From Sinorhizobium terangae (lineage in GTDB: Bacteria; Pseudomonadota; Alphaproteobacteria; Rhizobiales; Rhizobiaceae): a stretch of DNA of 64,000 bases. The translations under genes and the position numbers were made by a program. Shown piece by piece: positions 44,127-53,598 of the stretch. The stretch covers positions 2,170,001 through 2,234,000 of the forward strand of contig NZ_CP121659.1 of assembly GCF_029714365.1 (NCBI RefSeq), read 5' to 3'. Under the pieces are notes generated by a model. That model saw only the letters and a list, made by a program, of their open reading frames with translations. It made no database searches and was not told where the DNA came from. How positions within the stretch are numbered: position 1 is the first letter of the stretch; each line of letters opens with the position of its first letter.

Positions 44127-45031
44127 AGGCTCTCCGGCCTGTCGATCCGCTGCCAGCTTTCATCGAGCTGGTTGCGGAACCAGGTCATCTGACGCTTGGC
44201 ATATTGCCGCGTCGCGGCTGCGCCGGTGGCGATGACCTCCTCCTCACTGATCTCGCCCCTCAGCATCGCGGCAATCTGCTGGACGCCGATCGCCTTCATC
44301 ACCGGCATGTCGGGCGAGAGGTCGAGCGCAAGGAGTGCCCGCACTTCGTCGACTGCACCGCGCTCAAGCATGGTCTCGAACCGTCGGTCGATCCGGCCAT
44401 GCAGGAGGGCGCGGTCCGGCAGCACGACGATCTTTTGCGCCTTGTCGGGATCGACGATCATGGGGCCGCGGCTCTGCTGGAAGAGATGGATCGGCTTGCC
44501 GGTCGCTTCGATCACCTCGAGCGCGCGAACGATCCGCTGTCCGTCGCCCGGCCGCAATTGCGCGGCCGTTTGCGGGTCTCGCGCGGCAAGCTCCGCATGG
44601 AGCGCCTCGGCCCCCTCCTCCTTCAGCCGCGCCCGCAGTGCATCGCGGGTGGTCGCCGGTATCTCCGGCATATCGGAAAGCCCGCCTGTCAGCGCCTTGA
44701 AATAGAGGCCGGTACCGCCGACGAACACTGGCATCCGCCCCTCCTCGCGCAACCGCATGACAAGGGCCTCGGCTTCGCGCAGCCATGCGCCGGTCGAATA
44801 GGCCTGTCCGGCCGGCACATGGCCATAGAGAAAATGCTCTATCCCGCCCATCTCCTTCTCGTCCGGCCTAGCGGTCAGGATCTTCAGTGTGTCGTAGACC
44901 TGCATGCTGTCGGCGTTGATCACCACGCCGCCGTGCCGCCCCGCGAGTTCCACCGCAAGCGCGGACTTGCCGCTGGCGGTCGGCCCGGTTATCAGGATCG
45001 CGTCCGTGTCTCTTTCAAGGTTCTTGATCAT
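44120..45031 (-). CDS. miaA: tRNA dimethylallyltransferase
   Basis: 303 residues from ATG 45031. P-loop GPTASGKS (16-23), substrate motif INADSMQVYDTLKILTARPD, GGTGLYFKALTGGL and the C-terminal ATRQYAKRQMTWFRNQ are all MiaA signatures. It adds the dimethylallyl group to A37 of tRNAs reading UNN codons. Its start codon overlaps the serB start on the other strand (the shared CATG at 45029-45032). The ribosome site (GAGAG) therefore lies inside the serB coding sequence. Confidence 0.95.
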   Translation of the reverse strand: MIKNLERDTDAILITGPTASGKSALAVELAGRHGGVVINADSMQVYDTLKILTARPDEKEMGGIEHFLYGHVPAGQAYSTGAWLREAEALVMRLREEGRMPVFVGGTGLYFKALTGGLSDMPEIPATTRDALRARLKEEGAEALHAELAARDPQTAAQLRPGDGQRIVRALEVIEATGKPIHLFQQSRGPMIVDPDKAQKIVVLPDRALLHGRIDRRFETMLERGAVDEVRALLALDLSPDMPVMKAIGVQQIAAMLRGEISEEEVIATGAAATRQYAKRQMTWFRNQLDESWQRIDRPESLL

Positions 45032-45917
45032 GGCTCTCGTTGCCACGCTTATCGCCAATCCGTCAAATCCTGTTCTGACGCCTGAGCTGGCGGAAGCGGC
45101 AGCGAGCGCCATAAAAGCATCCGGGGTCTATTGGCTGGCGGACGGCGTCGCCTGCGACATCCCGCTCACGGACGGCACCGATCCGGACGCCGCCGAGATG
45201 CGGTTGCGCGCGGAGGTGAACGGCTTTCCGATCGACGTCGCGGTGCAGGATGCCGAAAGCCGTCGCAAGAAGTTCCTGATCGCCGACATGGACTCCACCA
45301 TGATCGGCCAGGAGTGCATCGACGAGCTTGCCGCCGAAGTGGGTCTGAAGGAAAAGGTTGCCGCGATCACCGCCCGCGCCATGAATGGCGAGATCGCCTT
45401 CGAGCCGGCGCTGATCGAGCGCGTGGGCTTGCTGAAGGGCCTGCCCGGCAGTGTCATCGGCGAGGTGATTGCCAAGCGCATCACGCTGACGCCGGGAGGC
45501 CGAGAGCTGATCGCGACCATGAAGGCCAAGGGCTACTATACCGCCCTCGTCTCCGGCGGCTTCACCGTCTTCACCGACCCCATCGCGACGAAACTCGGCT
45601 TTGACGAGAACCGCGCCAATGTGCTGATCGAAAAGGACGGCACGCTTACCGGCGAGGTCGCCCATCCGATCCTCGGCAAGCAGGCCAAGGTCGACGCGCT
45701 CGTCGACATTTCCCGCAAGCTCGGCATCTCGACCGCCGAAGTGATTGCCGTCGGCGATGGCGCCAATGATCTCGGCATGCTGCAGCTTGCCGGCAGCGGC
45801 GTCGCGCTGCACGCGAAACCCGTGGTCGCCGAACAGGCGAAGATCCGCATCGACCACGGCGACCTGACGGCCCTTCTCTACCTGCAGGGCTATCGCAAGA
45901 CGGATTTCGTGGCGTGA
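45030..45917 (+). CDS. serB: Phosphoserine phosphatase
   Basis: 295 residues from ATG 45030. The HAD motif I DMDST (nucleophile Asp86, Asp88) is followed by MIGQECIDELAAEVGLKEKV, LVSGGFTVFTDPIATKLGFD and GDGANDLGMLQLAGSGVALHAKP (motif IV). It performs the last step of serine biosynthesis. An N-terminal ACT-like segment (1-80) precedes the phosphatase. It is divergent from miaA with overlapping start codons and overlaps the GNAT gene downstream by four bases. Confidence 0.95.
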   Translation: MALVATLIANPSNPVLTPELAEAAASAIKASGVYWLADGVACDIPLTDGTDPDAAEMRLRAEVNGFPIDVAVQDAESRRKKFLIADMDSTMIGQECIDELAAEVGLKEKVAAITARAMNGEIAFEPALIERVGLLKGLPGSVIGEVIAKRITLTPGGRELIATMKAKGYYTALVSGGFTVFTDPIATKLGFDENRANVLIEKDGTLTGEVAHPILGKQAKVDALVDISRKLGISTAEVIAVGDGANDLGMLQLAGSGVALHAKPVVAEQAKIRIDHGDLTALLYLQGYRKTDFVA

Positions 45918-46486
45918 TCATCCGCGAAACCGACAGGCTGCGCATTCGCGGCTGGAACGAGACCGATCGTGACCTCTTTGCCGAGATCAACAGCGATCCG
46001 AAGGTGATGGAATTCTTCGCCTTCCGCCGCAGCCGCACGGAATCCGATGCGCTGTTCGATCGCATCGGCCGCGGTATCAGCGAAACCGGCTTCGGCTTCT
46101 TTGCCCTCGCATTGCGCGACAGCGACACCCCGGTCGGCTTCTGCGGTCTTGCGCTGACCGATCTGGAGCCGCATCTGCCGAACGGCACGATCGAGATCGG
46201 CTGGCGGCTCGCCCTGCCCTTCTGGGGCAAGGGCTATGTGACCGAGGCGGCAGCGGCCCTCCTCGACTACGGCTTTACCGAACGGAGCCTCGGCGAAATC
46301 GTTTCCTTCGCCGTGCCCGCAAACACCCGCTCCACCGCCGTGATGAAACGGCTCGGCATGCGGCCGGACCCGAACCGCGACTTCGACCACCCGCGCGTCC
46401 CCGACACGCATGCCCATCTGAAGCGCCACGTGCTCTACGCGATCACGGCGGATGAGTGGACGCGGCGCGTCCCGGCGCAGGGTTAG
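45914..46486 (+). CDS. GNAT-family acetyltransferase, RimJ/RimL type
   Basis: 190 residues from GTG 45914, overlapping the serB stop (GTGA), so translation is coupled. Pattern: IIRETDRLRIRGWNETDRDL, FCGLALTDLEPHLPNGTIEI, the acetyl-CoA region LPFWGKGYVTEAAAALLDYG and the closing ANTRSTAVMKRLGMR. It probably acetylates an amine of a protein or small molecule; the substrate is unknown. Confidence 0.88.
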   Translation: MIIRETDRLRIRGWNETDRDLFAEINSDPKVMEFFAFRRSRTESDALFDRIGRGISETGFGFFALALRDSDTPVGFCGLALTDLEPHLPNGTIEIGWRLALPFWGKGYVTEAAAALLDYGFTERSLGEIVSFAVPANTRSTAVMKRLGMRPDPNRDFDHPRVPDTHAHLKRHVLYAITADEWTRRVPAQG

Positions 46487-46778
46487 GCACCGTTTCGAGA
46501 CCTATCAGCATAACACCGCTCGACCCACGCGACGAAACGTCTGGCGGGTTCGGAGAGCGCATCGAACCGCCGCGCAACCAGCCAGAAGGCAAGAATGTGA
46601 AACCTTGCTCCGAGGGGATTGGACCACGAACCGAGAGACAAGTGGAACTGGGGGCCACATGTTGCGCGAAATCACTCCAGTCCGTCTCCCTTCCGCTGCT
46701 GCCATGGAGGAGTACGATCGGAGGCTCGCTTGAGCTCTTTAGGGTGACCTTGAAATCAAAGCCCTCGGAATGCTGCAT
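46483..46778 (-). pseudogene. Remnant of an alpha/beta hydrolase joined to another broken frame
   Basis: On the minus strand 46778-46593 encodes about 62 residues (IVLLHGSSGRETDWSDFAQH, then RGPIPSEQGFTF) that look like the start of a carboxylesterase/phospholipase of the YpfH type, with no catalytic Ser region left. The following bases in a different frame read ARRFDALSEPARRFVAWVE up to a stop at 46485, possibly the tail of a different protein (LysR-like, uncertain). This fills most of the 313-base gap before degP. Confidence 0.5.
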
Positions 46779-46799
46779 GGAAAGGACGCGCGCCCGCCC

Positions 46800-48302
46800 C
46801 TATTCCATCTGCACGGTAACGAAGCGCAACTCGCCGGTCTTGTTGGCGATCATCAGAAGCGCGTTGCGGCGGCCATCGCCCTTTAGTTCCTCGATCCGCG
46901 CCGAAACGTCCTCCGGCGTGTCCATTGCCTCCTGGCCGACCTCGACGATCACGTCGCCGACTGCCACCCGGCGCTCGGCCGCGGCGGAATTCGGCTGGAC
47001 CTCGGTGACCACGACGCCTTTGACGTCTTCGGCAATGCCGAAGCTCTTGCGGCGACCGGCGTCGAGCACTGCGAGCTTCATGCCGAGTACGGCGTCGGTT
47101 GCTGGCAGTTGGGCAGCGGGCGGCTCCGTGGGCTTTGCGCCCTCGCCGTTCTCGTTCGTCTGCACATTGGCAAGATGCTCGCCGTCCTCGAGCCGGCCAA
47201 GCGTGACGCGAACCGTCTGCTCCTTGCCGTCACGAATGATGACCACGTCGACCATCTTGCCGACAGGGCTCTCGCCGACCGCGCGCATCAGGTCACGGAT
47301 CTCCGCGACATCGGTCCCATCGAAACGGGTAATGATATCGCCTGCCTTGATCTCGCCCTTGGCGATCGGACCGCCTTCGATGATACCGGAGACCAGCGCA
47401 CCATGCGGCCTCTCCATCTTCAGGCTTTCGGCGATATCGTCGGTAACCGGCTGGATGCGAACGCCAAGCCAACCACGCCGGGTCTCGCCGAATTCCTTGA
47501 GCTGATTGACGACGTTCATCGCCAATTCCGTCGGTACGGCGAAGCCGATGCCAACCGACATGCCGGTCTGGGAGAGGATCGCGGTGTTGATGCCGATCAC
47601 CTCGCCCCGCATGTTGAACAGCGGGCCGCCCGAATTGCCGCGGTTGATCGCCGCGTCGGTCTGGATGAAGCTGTCATAGGGACCGGCATTGATGTTGCGC
47701 CCGCGCGCCGAGACAACACCGACCGAAACGGACACACCGAGGCCGAACGGATTACCGACCACCATCACCCAATCACCGATCCGGATCTTACGCGAGTCTC
47801 CGAAGGAAACGGCCTTGAGCGGTTTTTTCGGCTCGACCTTCAGCACCGCCAGATCGGTCTTGGTGTCCATGCCAACCAACTTCGCCTTCAACTTGGACCC
47901 GTCCGAGAAGTTGATCTCGATGTCGTCGGCGTCCTGGATGACATGGTTGTTGGTAACGATGAAGCCGGTCGAATCGATAACGAAACCGGAGCCGAGCGAG
48001 TTGACCGTTCGCGGCCGGTTACCCTCGCCGCCCTGACCCTTGAAGAACTCATCGAAGAACTCCTGATGCGGCGAGCCTTCCGGCACTTGCGGCATCGGGG
48101 CGTCATCATCATCGCTTTTGACGTTCTGCGAAATGGAAATGTTGACCACCGCATCGAGCAGTCCCTCGGCAAGGTCGGCAACGGATGGCGGTCCGGCCGC
48201 CGGTTGCGACGTTGCCGTCTCGGCGAGCGCCGTGTTGTTCAGAAGCAGTGCCGTCGCGGCCGCAAGCACCAGGCCGCGGAAGAGTTGGGGTCGTGTCGAC
48301 AA
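46800..48302 (-). CDS. degP: Periplasmic serine protease DegP/DegQ (Do family)
   Basis: 500 residues with a signal peptide (about 1-27, ALA-ET). Catalytic triad His120 (TNNHVI), Asp150 (TKTDLAVL) and Ser224 (GNSGGP). Two PDZ domains follow: LGVRIQPVTDDIAESLKM...GDIITRFDG, and a second with KGVVVTEVQPNSAAAERRVAVG. An acidic insert (DDDD near 64-67) lies before the protease core. It degrades and refolds misfolded envelope proteins. It lies near hflK/hflC, as in other rhizobia, but a 235-base gap and another gene separate them. Confidence 0.95.
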   Translation of the reverse strand: MSTRPQLFRGLVLAAATALLLNNTALAETATSQPAAGPPSVADLAEGLLDAVVNISISQNVKSDDDDAPMPQVPEGSPHQEFFDEFFKGQGGEGNRPRTVNSLGSGFVIDSTGFIVTNNHVIQDADDIEINFSDGSKLKAKLVGMDTKTDLAVLKVEPKKPLKAVSFGDSRKIRIGDWVMVVGNPFGLGVSVSVGVVSARGRNINAGPYDSFIQTDAAINRGNSGGPLFNMRGEVIGINTAILSQTGMSVGIGFAVPTELAMNVVNQLKEFGETRRGWLGVRIQPVTDDIAESLKMERPHGALVSGIIEGGPIAKGEIKAGDIITRFDGTDVAEIRDLMRAVGESPVGKMVDVVIIRDGKEQTVRVTLGRLEDGEHLANVQTNENGEGAKPTEPPAAQLPATDAVLGMKLAVLDAGRRKSFGIAEDVKGVVVTEVQPNSAAAERRVAVGDVIVEVGQEAMDTPEDVSARIEELKGDGRRNALLMIANKTGELRFVTVQME

Positions 48303-48537
48303 GTCACTAGGCTCCTATTATTCCTCTTTGACCACGCACCGGTCCCGCATTTGGCAAACCGGGACCACCGCGTGATCGATTCCCTTCACCTGCACGATAC
48401 GCCGCTGCCGCGGCTTCGCACACAAGCGATCTTCCATTGAAGATACGGCGGAATTCCGGAGCGTCCAAACACGATTTCCTGATCCGCCCCACGAAGGCAG
48501 AGGGCCGACACCTGCGGCCAGCGCCACCTTCGCGCGT

Positions 48538-48924
48538 TCAGCCGGTGATCTCGTGCCCGTGTTCCTTCAACGCCTGCACCGCCTTTTCAAGGTTGGAGCC
48601 CGCGACGAAGACATAGTCGGTGCTGAAGGTCGAATTGGCGAATACGCCGACGCCGGCCGCGGAAAGCGGCCGCAGCACGGAAGACAGCACGCCCGGTACG
48701 TCGAAGCTGAAATGCTGCTCGATGCGGAAGCAGCGCCATCCAAGCGAGCTCTGCACGCTCGACGGCACGCGGGCGGCGCGACAGACCAGTGTCATTTCCT
48801 CGCGAGAGCTGGACACCGTCCAGAAACCCGGCCCCGGCAGCCACTCCGGTATCGCGGACCCGACATTCAGACGGGTAATGGCATATTCGGCATCGACCAG
48901 CCGGATCAGCAGTTTATGTGGCAT
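48538..48924 (-). CDS. ACT-domain (CASTOR/ACT_7-like) protein
   Basis: 128 residues. The pattern LLIRLVDAEYAITRLNVGSA, FWTVSSSREEMTLVCRAARV and FDVPGVLSSVLRPLSAAGVG with FSTDYVFVAGSNLEKAVQAL fits the double ACT-like small proteins thought to bind amino acids. No enzyme domain is attached. It lies in the hflC/DUF2065 neighbourhood; the start at 48924 is six bases after the DUF2065 stop, so cotranscription is likely. Confidence 0.78.
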   Translation of the reverse strand: MPHKLLIRLVDAEYAITRLNVGSAIPEWLPGPGFWTVSSSREEMTLVCRAARVPSSVQSSLGWRCFRIEQHFSFDVPGVLSSVLRPLSAAGVGVFANSTFSTDYVFVAGSNLEKAVQALKEHGHEITG

Positions 48925-48930
48925 TTCGCA

Positions 48931-49116
48931 TTATCCTCGAACCAACCATACAAGTCCGACGCCAGCCGCCACCGAGAAGAGTCCAGCCAGTCGGAGCTGA
49001 TGTTCCGGGACATACGGCAAACGCTTCGCCAATTCCACCAAAACCAAAGGGGCCAGTGCGTACACCAGCCCCTCGATGATCAGGAAGAAACCAAACCCAA
49101 TCAGGAAATCGGACAT
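48931..49116 (-). CDS. DUF2065 small membrane protein
   Basis: 61 residues from ATG 49116. Two hydrophobic segments (IGFGFFLIIEGLVYALAP and LRLAGLFSVAAGVGLVWLV) separated by the conserved KRLPYVPEHQLRL. DUF2065 genes typically follow hflK-hflC, as here, seven bases after the hflC stop; the E. coli equivalent is YjeT. Function unknown, presumably linked to the HflKC membrane complex. Confidence 0.88.
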   Translation of the reverse strand: MSDFLIGFGFFLIIEGLVYALAPLVLVELAKRLPYVPEHQLRLAGLFSVAAGVGLVWLVRG

Positions 49117-49123
49117 CATCCGC

Positions 49124-50056
49124 TCAATCTGGTGTCGCAGGCGCCGCTGGCGCGGCCGGCGGCTGTGGCAGCGCCGCACCATCCGCACTGTTGAAATAGC
49201 GGAAGAATTCCGAATGCGGCGAGAGCACCACGGTTGTATCCGGGTTCCCGATGGACTGGGAATAGGCCGTCATCGAGCGGTAGAAGTCGAAGAAGCCGGG
49301 ATCACGCGTGAAGGCGTCGGCAAAGATCCCGGCCCGCTCGGCTTCGCCCTCGCCTCGCAGGATTTCCGAATCACGCTGGGCTTCCGCCACGATCTCGACC
49401 ACCTGGCGATCGGCGATCGCGCGGCGGCGCTGGCCTTCCTCGTTACCGCGTGCGCGGATCAGCTCGGCCTCGGCCAGACGTTCCGCCTTCATCCTCTCGA
49501 AGGTTTGCTGCGAAACCTCCTGCGTCAAGTCTGTCCGGCGGATGCGTACGTCCTCGATGTTGAGGCCGAGCGATTCTGCGTCCGTCTTGAGGTCCGTGCG
49601 CACCTCGCGCATCATCGACGCGCGTTCATCCGATAGGGCCGCCTCGAACCCCCTCAGGCCGTAGACACGGCGCAGCGACGCGTCGAGACGGGTCCTAAGC
49701 CGCGCCTCGGCCGACTCCCGGTCGCCCGAAACGGTCTCGCGGAAACGCCGGGCGTCGGCGATCCTGTAAACCACGAACGCATCCACCTCGTAGAACTTGC
49801 CGCCGGAGACCTGCACGCGGATGTTGTCGAGATCGAAGCGAAGCGCCTGGTCCTCGACAAATTGCACGCGATCGGCATCCATGAAGGCAAACGGAAGCTT
49901 GAAATAAAGGCCGGGCTCGGACTTGACGGCCCGGATCTCGCCGAAGCGTACGACGATCGCCTGTTGGCGCTCGTTGACCACGAAGACCGACGAGTAGATC
50001 ACGACGAGCACTGCCGCGACGATGATCAGGATGATCGAACTGCGATTGTTTATCAT
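49124..50056 (-). CDS. hflC: HflC, SPFH-domain modulator of FtsH
   Basis: 310 residues: an N-terminal membrane anchor (IILIIVAAVLVVIYSSVFVV, 8-27), an SPFH/band-7 domain (ERQQAIVVRFGEIRAV...GLYFKLPF) and a long helical region with RMKAERLAEAELIRARGNEE, then the C-terminal segment FYRSMTAYSQSIGNPDTTVVLSP. With HflK it forms a large cage around FtsH and tunes membrane-protein proteolysis. The start overlaps the hflK stop (ATGA). Confidence 0.95.
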   Translation of the reverse strand: MINNRSSIILIIVAAVLVVIYSSVFVVNERQQAIVVRFGEIRAVKSEPGLYFKLPFAFMDADRVQFVEDQALRFDLDNIRVQVSGGKFYEVDAFVVYRIADARRFRETVSGDRESAEARLRTRLDASLRRVYGLRGFEAALSDERASMMREVRTDLKTDAESLGLNIEDVRIRRTDLTQEVSQQTFERMKAERLAEAELIRARGNEEGQRRRAIADRQVVEIVAEAQRDSEILRGEGEAERAGIFADAFTRDPGFFDFYRSMTAYSQSIGNPDTTVVLSPHSEFFRYFNSADGAALPQPPAAPAAPATPD

Positions 50057-51141
50057 TGGGTACCTCCCGACTGCGCGGGTCTGCCGATTTCATTGAGCGG
50101 CAGATAGGGCAGCACGCCCTGCCCGTTCTTCTCGTCGAGAATGACCTTCTTCGACTTTCGGAAAACATCCTGCATGGTTTCGAGATAAAGCCGCCGGCGC
50201 GTGACGTCCGGAGCCTTCGAATAGGCGTCATGGACCGAGATGAAGCGCTGTGCCTCACCCTGCGCCTCCTTGACGACGCGGTCCTTGTATGCGGCCGCCT
50301 CTTCGCGGATCTGCGCGCCCTGACCGCGCGCCTTGCCGAGCACCTGGTTGGCGTACTGGTTGGCTTCCTCGACGAAACGATCTTCGTCCTGTTCGGCGCG
50401 CTGCACCTCATCGAAGGCGTCGGCGACTTCACGCGGAGGCGCGGCATCCTCGATCGCGACGGTGTTCACCGAAACGCCGGCGCCGTAGCTGTCCATCGTC
50501 GCCTGAATCGTGTTCTTCACGTCGGCGGCGATTGCCTGGCGGTTGTCGCGGAAAATGTCTTGCGCCGGACGCCGGCCAACGACCTCGCGCATGGCGCTTT
50601 CGGCAACCTGCTGCAGCGTGTCGGACGGGTTCTCGACGTTGAAGAGGTAGGCCTTCGGGTCGGTCACCGAGAAGAGCACGGAGAACTGCACATTGACGAT
50701 GTTCTGGTCGCCGGAGAGCATCAGCCCGGCATTGGACTGACCACTGGCGCGTCCGCCGATATTCTGCTGCTGTTCCGTGACCTTGACGAACTCGACGGTT
50801 TCGAGGGGCCAGAAGTGGTAGTGCAGGCCCGGCATCGAAATTTCTTCTTTCGGCCTGCCGAAGCGCATCTCGACGCCGCGTTCGTCCGGCTGGACCGTGT
50901 AGATCGAGTTGAGCAGGATGAAGCCAACGATCAAAAGGCCGACGATAACGAAGACGCCGCCGTTGAAGCCCCCTGGGACCACATTCTTCAATTGGTCCTG
51001 ACCGCGCCGGATGATCTCTTCGAGATCTGGCGGGCCGCCTCTCCCGCCTCGTGGCCGATTGGGCCCCTGGCCCCACGGCCCTTGATTGCCGCCGCCGCCC
51101 CATGGGCCGCCGCCGCCATTCTGATTGCTCCAGGGCATCAA
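50053..51141 (-). CDS. hflK: HflK, SPFH-domain partner of HflC
   Basis: 362 residues. The N-terminus is Gly/Pro-rich (GGGGPWGGGGNQGPWGQG), typical of HflK, followed by a membrane segment (GVFVIVGLLIVGFILLNSIY), the SPFH domain (QPDERGVEMRFGR, then GLHYHFWPLETVEFVKV) and the helical region (AYKDRVVKEAQGEAQRFISV). It acts in the inner membrane with HflC on FtsH. It is first in the hflK-hflC-DUF2065-ACT gene cluster. Confidence 0.95.
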   Translation of the reverse strand: MMPWSNQNGGGGPWGGGGNQGPWGQGPNRPRGGRGGPPDLEEIIRRGQDQLKNVVPGGFNGGVFVIVGLLIVGFILLNSIYTVQPDERGVEMRFGRPKEEISMPGLHYHFWPLETVEFVKVTEQQQNIGGRASGQSNAGLMLSGDQNIVNVQFSVLFSVTDPKAYLFNVENPSDTLQQVAESAMREVVGRRPAQDIFRDNRQAIAADVKNTIQATMDSYGAGVSVNTVAIEDAAPPREVADAFDEVQRAEQDEDRFVEEANQYANQVLGKARGQGAQIREEAAAYKDRVVKEAQGEAQRFISVHDAYSKAPDVTRRRLYLETMQDVFRKSKKVILDEKNGQGVLPYLPLNEIGRPAQSGGTQ

Positions 51142-51384
51142 AACCTCTCTTCAAGAAAACTCTCTCGCCGACCGCCCGCAGGCACGAGCACGCGGTCACG
51201 ATGTGAAACCGTTATAGGTATCACATGCATTGCTTTCAACGCGATACGGCCGACTTCACCGTAAATGGGTTAAAATAGTTGAGAGACGCGCTACACGAAC
51301 AGGTGAGCGCTGCATGCGCGCCAAAAAGGCCTCGCATTTTTCTCATCTCGGTTTCTTTGCCTCACGCGGAATGCGGGCGGAAAA

Positions 51385-51933
51385 TCATTCCGGTGTCTCC
51401 CGCCGGCGCCAGGTCACGAAATGCATCGCATGGCTGTCCTTCTCGCCGCGCGGCAGCTCTTCCTCGAACACTTTCTCGAAGACCGCCGGATCGATCGCCG
51501 GGAAGCGGGTGTCGCCGTCGACCTCCGCCTGCACCTCCGTCACGTGCAGCACGTCCGCGATGCCGATCGACTGGCGGTAGATCTCCCCGCCGCCGATAAT
51601 GCAGATCTCGTTTGCGCCGATCGCCGCCGCGTGGCTGCGCGCCAACGCGAGCGCCGCCACTAGCGAGGGGGCGACCTCGGCACCCTGCGCCTCGAAATCG
51701 CGATTCCGGCTGATGACGATGTTCGGTCGCCCCGGCAGTGGGCGCCCGAGCGAGGTCCATGTCTTCCGTCCCATCACGACCGGCTTGCCGATCGTCAGCG
51801 CCTTGAAGCGCTTGAGATCGGTCGAGAGTCGCCACGGCAGGCCGCCCTCGCGGCCGATCACCCCGTTGGCCGCAACCGCGACGACGATCACGATCTTCGG
51901 TTCAGCGCTCGTTTCAGTCTTTGCTTCAGTCAT
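51385..51933 (-). CDS. folA: Dihydrofolate reductase
   Basis: 182 residues from ATG 51933. Signature ANGVIGREGGLPWRLSTDLK and KPVVMGRKTWTSLGRPLPGR, then IIGGGEIYRQSI. The usual Met20-loop Asp/Glu and NADPH motifs are present. It reduces dihydrofolate to tetrahydrofolate, working with thyA, which lies two genes upstream in the same direction. Its start overlaps the GST gene end by eight bases. Confidence 0.94.
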   Translation of the reverse strand: MTEAKTETSAEPKIVIVVAVAANGVIGREGGLPWRLSTDLKRFKALTIGKPVVMGRKTWTSLGRPLPGRPNIVISRNRDFEAQGAEVAPSLVAALALARSHAAAIGANEICIIGGGEIYRQSIGIADVLHVTEVQAEVDGDTRFPAIDPAVFEKVFEEELPRGEKDSHAMHFVTWRRRETPE

Positions 51934-52531
51934 GGAAACCACTCGGCTTGCTGTCGATCTCGCGCGCTCGCTGCAGGGCCGCCCGGTCGGTCGTGACGCG
52001 AATGTAGCGGTCGATCACCTCGCTTTCGGGCAGGATCTTGCGCATCCATTGCAGCGCGCTCGCCAGCAACAGATCGGCCGCGCTCATGGTCTCGCCGAGC
52101 AGAAAGGTCTGGCGACTGAGGACTCCGATCACATGGGTGCACATTTCACTGTAGAGCCTTGCCAGCGCCGGATTGTTGACGGTCACGCCGGAAATATGGG
52201 CAAGCGCCGTCGGCTCGATGACGCCGGCATAATAGGCGAGCCAGGAAAGATAAGCGCCGCGGTCGGGATGGCCCGGCGGCCGGCCAAGGCTGGCGTTCGG
52301 GTAAAGGTCGGTCAAATATTGCACGACGGCGGCCGACTCCCAGATCACCGCGCCGTTGTGCAGAAGTGCCGGCACCTGCTTGTGCGGATGTGGATTATTC
52401 TCGTCCGGACCGCCCGAGCCGTCCCAGCGGCGGATGTTGACGTAGCGGATCTCGTATTCGGCCCCGATTTCCTCGAGCAGCCAGATGATGCGCGACGAGC
52501 GCGACAGTGGCGCATGGATGAGTGTCAGCAT
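51926..52531 (-). CDS. Glutathione S-transferase family protein
   Basis: 201 residues from ATG 52531, behind GGGAGGG. The N-terminal thioredoxin-like half has LIHAPLSRSSRIIWLLEEIG and VPALLHNGAVIWESAAVVQY (the glutathione-binding ESAA region); the C-terminal helical half ends with LLGETMSAADLLLASALQWM. It lies between thyA and folA in the operon; its substrate is unknown. Confidence 0.88.
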   Translation of the reverse strand: MLTLIHAPLSRSSRIIWLLEEIGAEYEIRYVNIRRWDGSGGPDENNPHPHKQVPALLHNGAVIWESAAVVQYLTDLYPNASLGRPPGHPDRGAYLSWLAYYAGVIEPTALAHISGVTVNNPALARLYSEMCTHVIGVLSRQTFLLGETMSAADLLLASALQWMRKILPESEVIDRYIRVTTDRAALQRAREIDSKPSGFHD

Positions 52532-52611
52532 CGAACCCTCCCTGTTACGCCGGCTCGCGGCGCTTTTTCCCGGCCGCGCGGGTCCCAAGAACGCGGAAGG
52601 AAGCTACCAAC

Positions 52612-53406
52612 CTAGACCGCGACCGGCGCTTTGATATGTGAATCAGCTTCGTAGCCGACGAGCGTAAAGTCTTCGAATTTAAAGGAAAATATATCCTTCA
52701 CCGCCGGATTGATGCGCATTTCCGGCAGCTTCTTCGGCGTTCGCGTCAGTTGCAGCCGCGCCTGTTCGAAGTGGTTGTGATAGATGTGGGCGTCACCGAG
52801 CGTGTGGACGAAATCGCCGGGCTTCAGCCCCGTCACCTGCGCAACCATCAAAGTCAGCAGCGCATAGGAGGCGATATTGAACGGCACGCCGAGGAAGATG
52901 TCGGCCGAGCGCTGGTAAAGCTGGCAGGAGAGCTTGCCGTCCGCCACGTAGAACTGGAACAGGCAATGGCAGGGCGGCAGCGCCATCTCGTCGACCAGCG
53001 CCGGATTCCAGGCCGAAACGATATGGCGGCGGGAATTCGGATTGGTCTTCAGGCCCTCGATGAGTGCTGCGATCTGGTCGATGTGGCCACCTTCGGGTGT
53101 CGGCCAGGAGCGCCACTGATAACCATAGACCGGCCCCAGTTCGCCGCTCTCGTCGGCCCACTCGTCCCAGATGCTGACGCCGTTTTCCTTGAGGTAGGCG
53201 ATATTCGTCTCGCCTTTGAGGAACCACAGCAGTTCATGGATGATCGAGCGCAGGTGCAGCTTCTTGGTGGTCAGCACCGGGAAGCCCTGCGACAGGTCGA
53301 AGCGCATCTGGTAACCGAAAACCGAACGCGTACCCGTTCCCGTCCGGTCGCCGCGGTCGGTTCCCGTTGTAATCACATGTTCGAGGAGATCGAGATATTG
53401 CCGCAT
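52612..53406 (-). CDS. thyA: Thymidylate synthase (ThyA type)
   Basis: 264 residues, the same length as the E. coli enzyme. The catalytic Cys146 is in [12 protein letters not shown]; other signatures are [40 protein letters not shown] and [20 protein letters not shown]. It methylates dUMP to dTMP using methylene-tetrahydrofolate, producing dihydrofolate that folA recycles. It heads the thyA-GST-folA group. Confidence 0.97.
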   Translation of the reverse strand: MRQYLDLLEHVITTGTDRGDRTGTGTRSVFGYQMRFDLSQGFPVLTTKKLHLRSIIHELLWFLKGETNIAYLKENGVSIWDEWADESGELGPVYGYQWRSWPTPEGGHIDQIAALIEGLKTNPNSRRHIVSAWNPALVDEMALPPCHCLFQFYVADGKLSCQLYQRSADIFLGVPFNIASYALLTLMVAQVTGLKPGDFVHTLGDAHIYHNHFEQARLQLTRTPKKLPEMRINPAVKDIFSFKFEDFTLVGYEADSHIKAPVAV

Positions 53407-53598
53407 GCTTTTTCGCCGACGATTCGTTCGCTTCGCCCAAAATAGGACGAAGCCACCGGCGAACCAATGGCTGGTGCACGTTTTCCCGCAATTTGATGCC
53501 GCGACAGCGCCTGTAGCGCTAAGCCATCGTGCTCAAGGAACGCGGCAGGCGCTGTCAGCGTTCTCGAACAACAAGCCCTGGCGAGGTTCAACCGCGTC

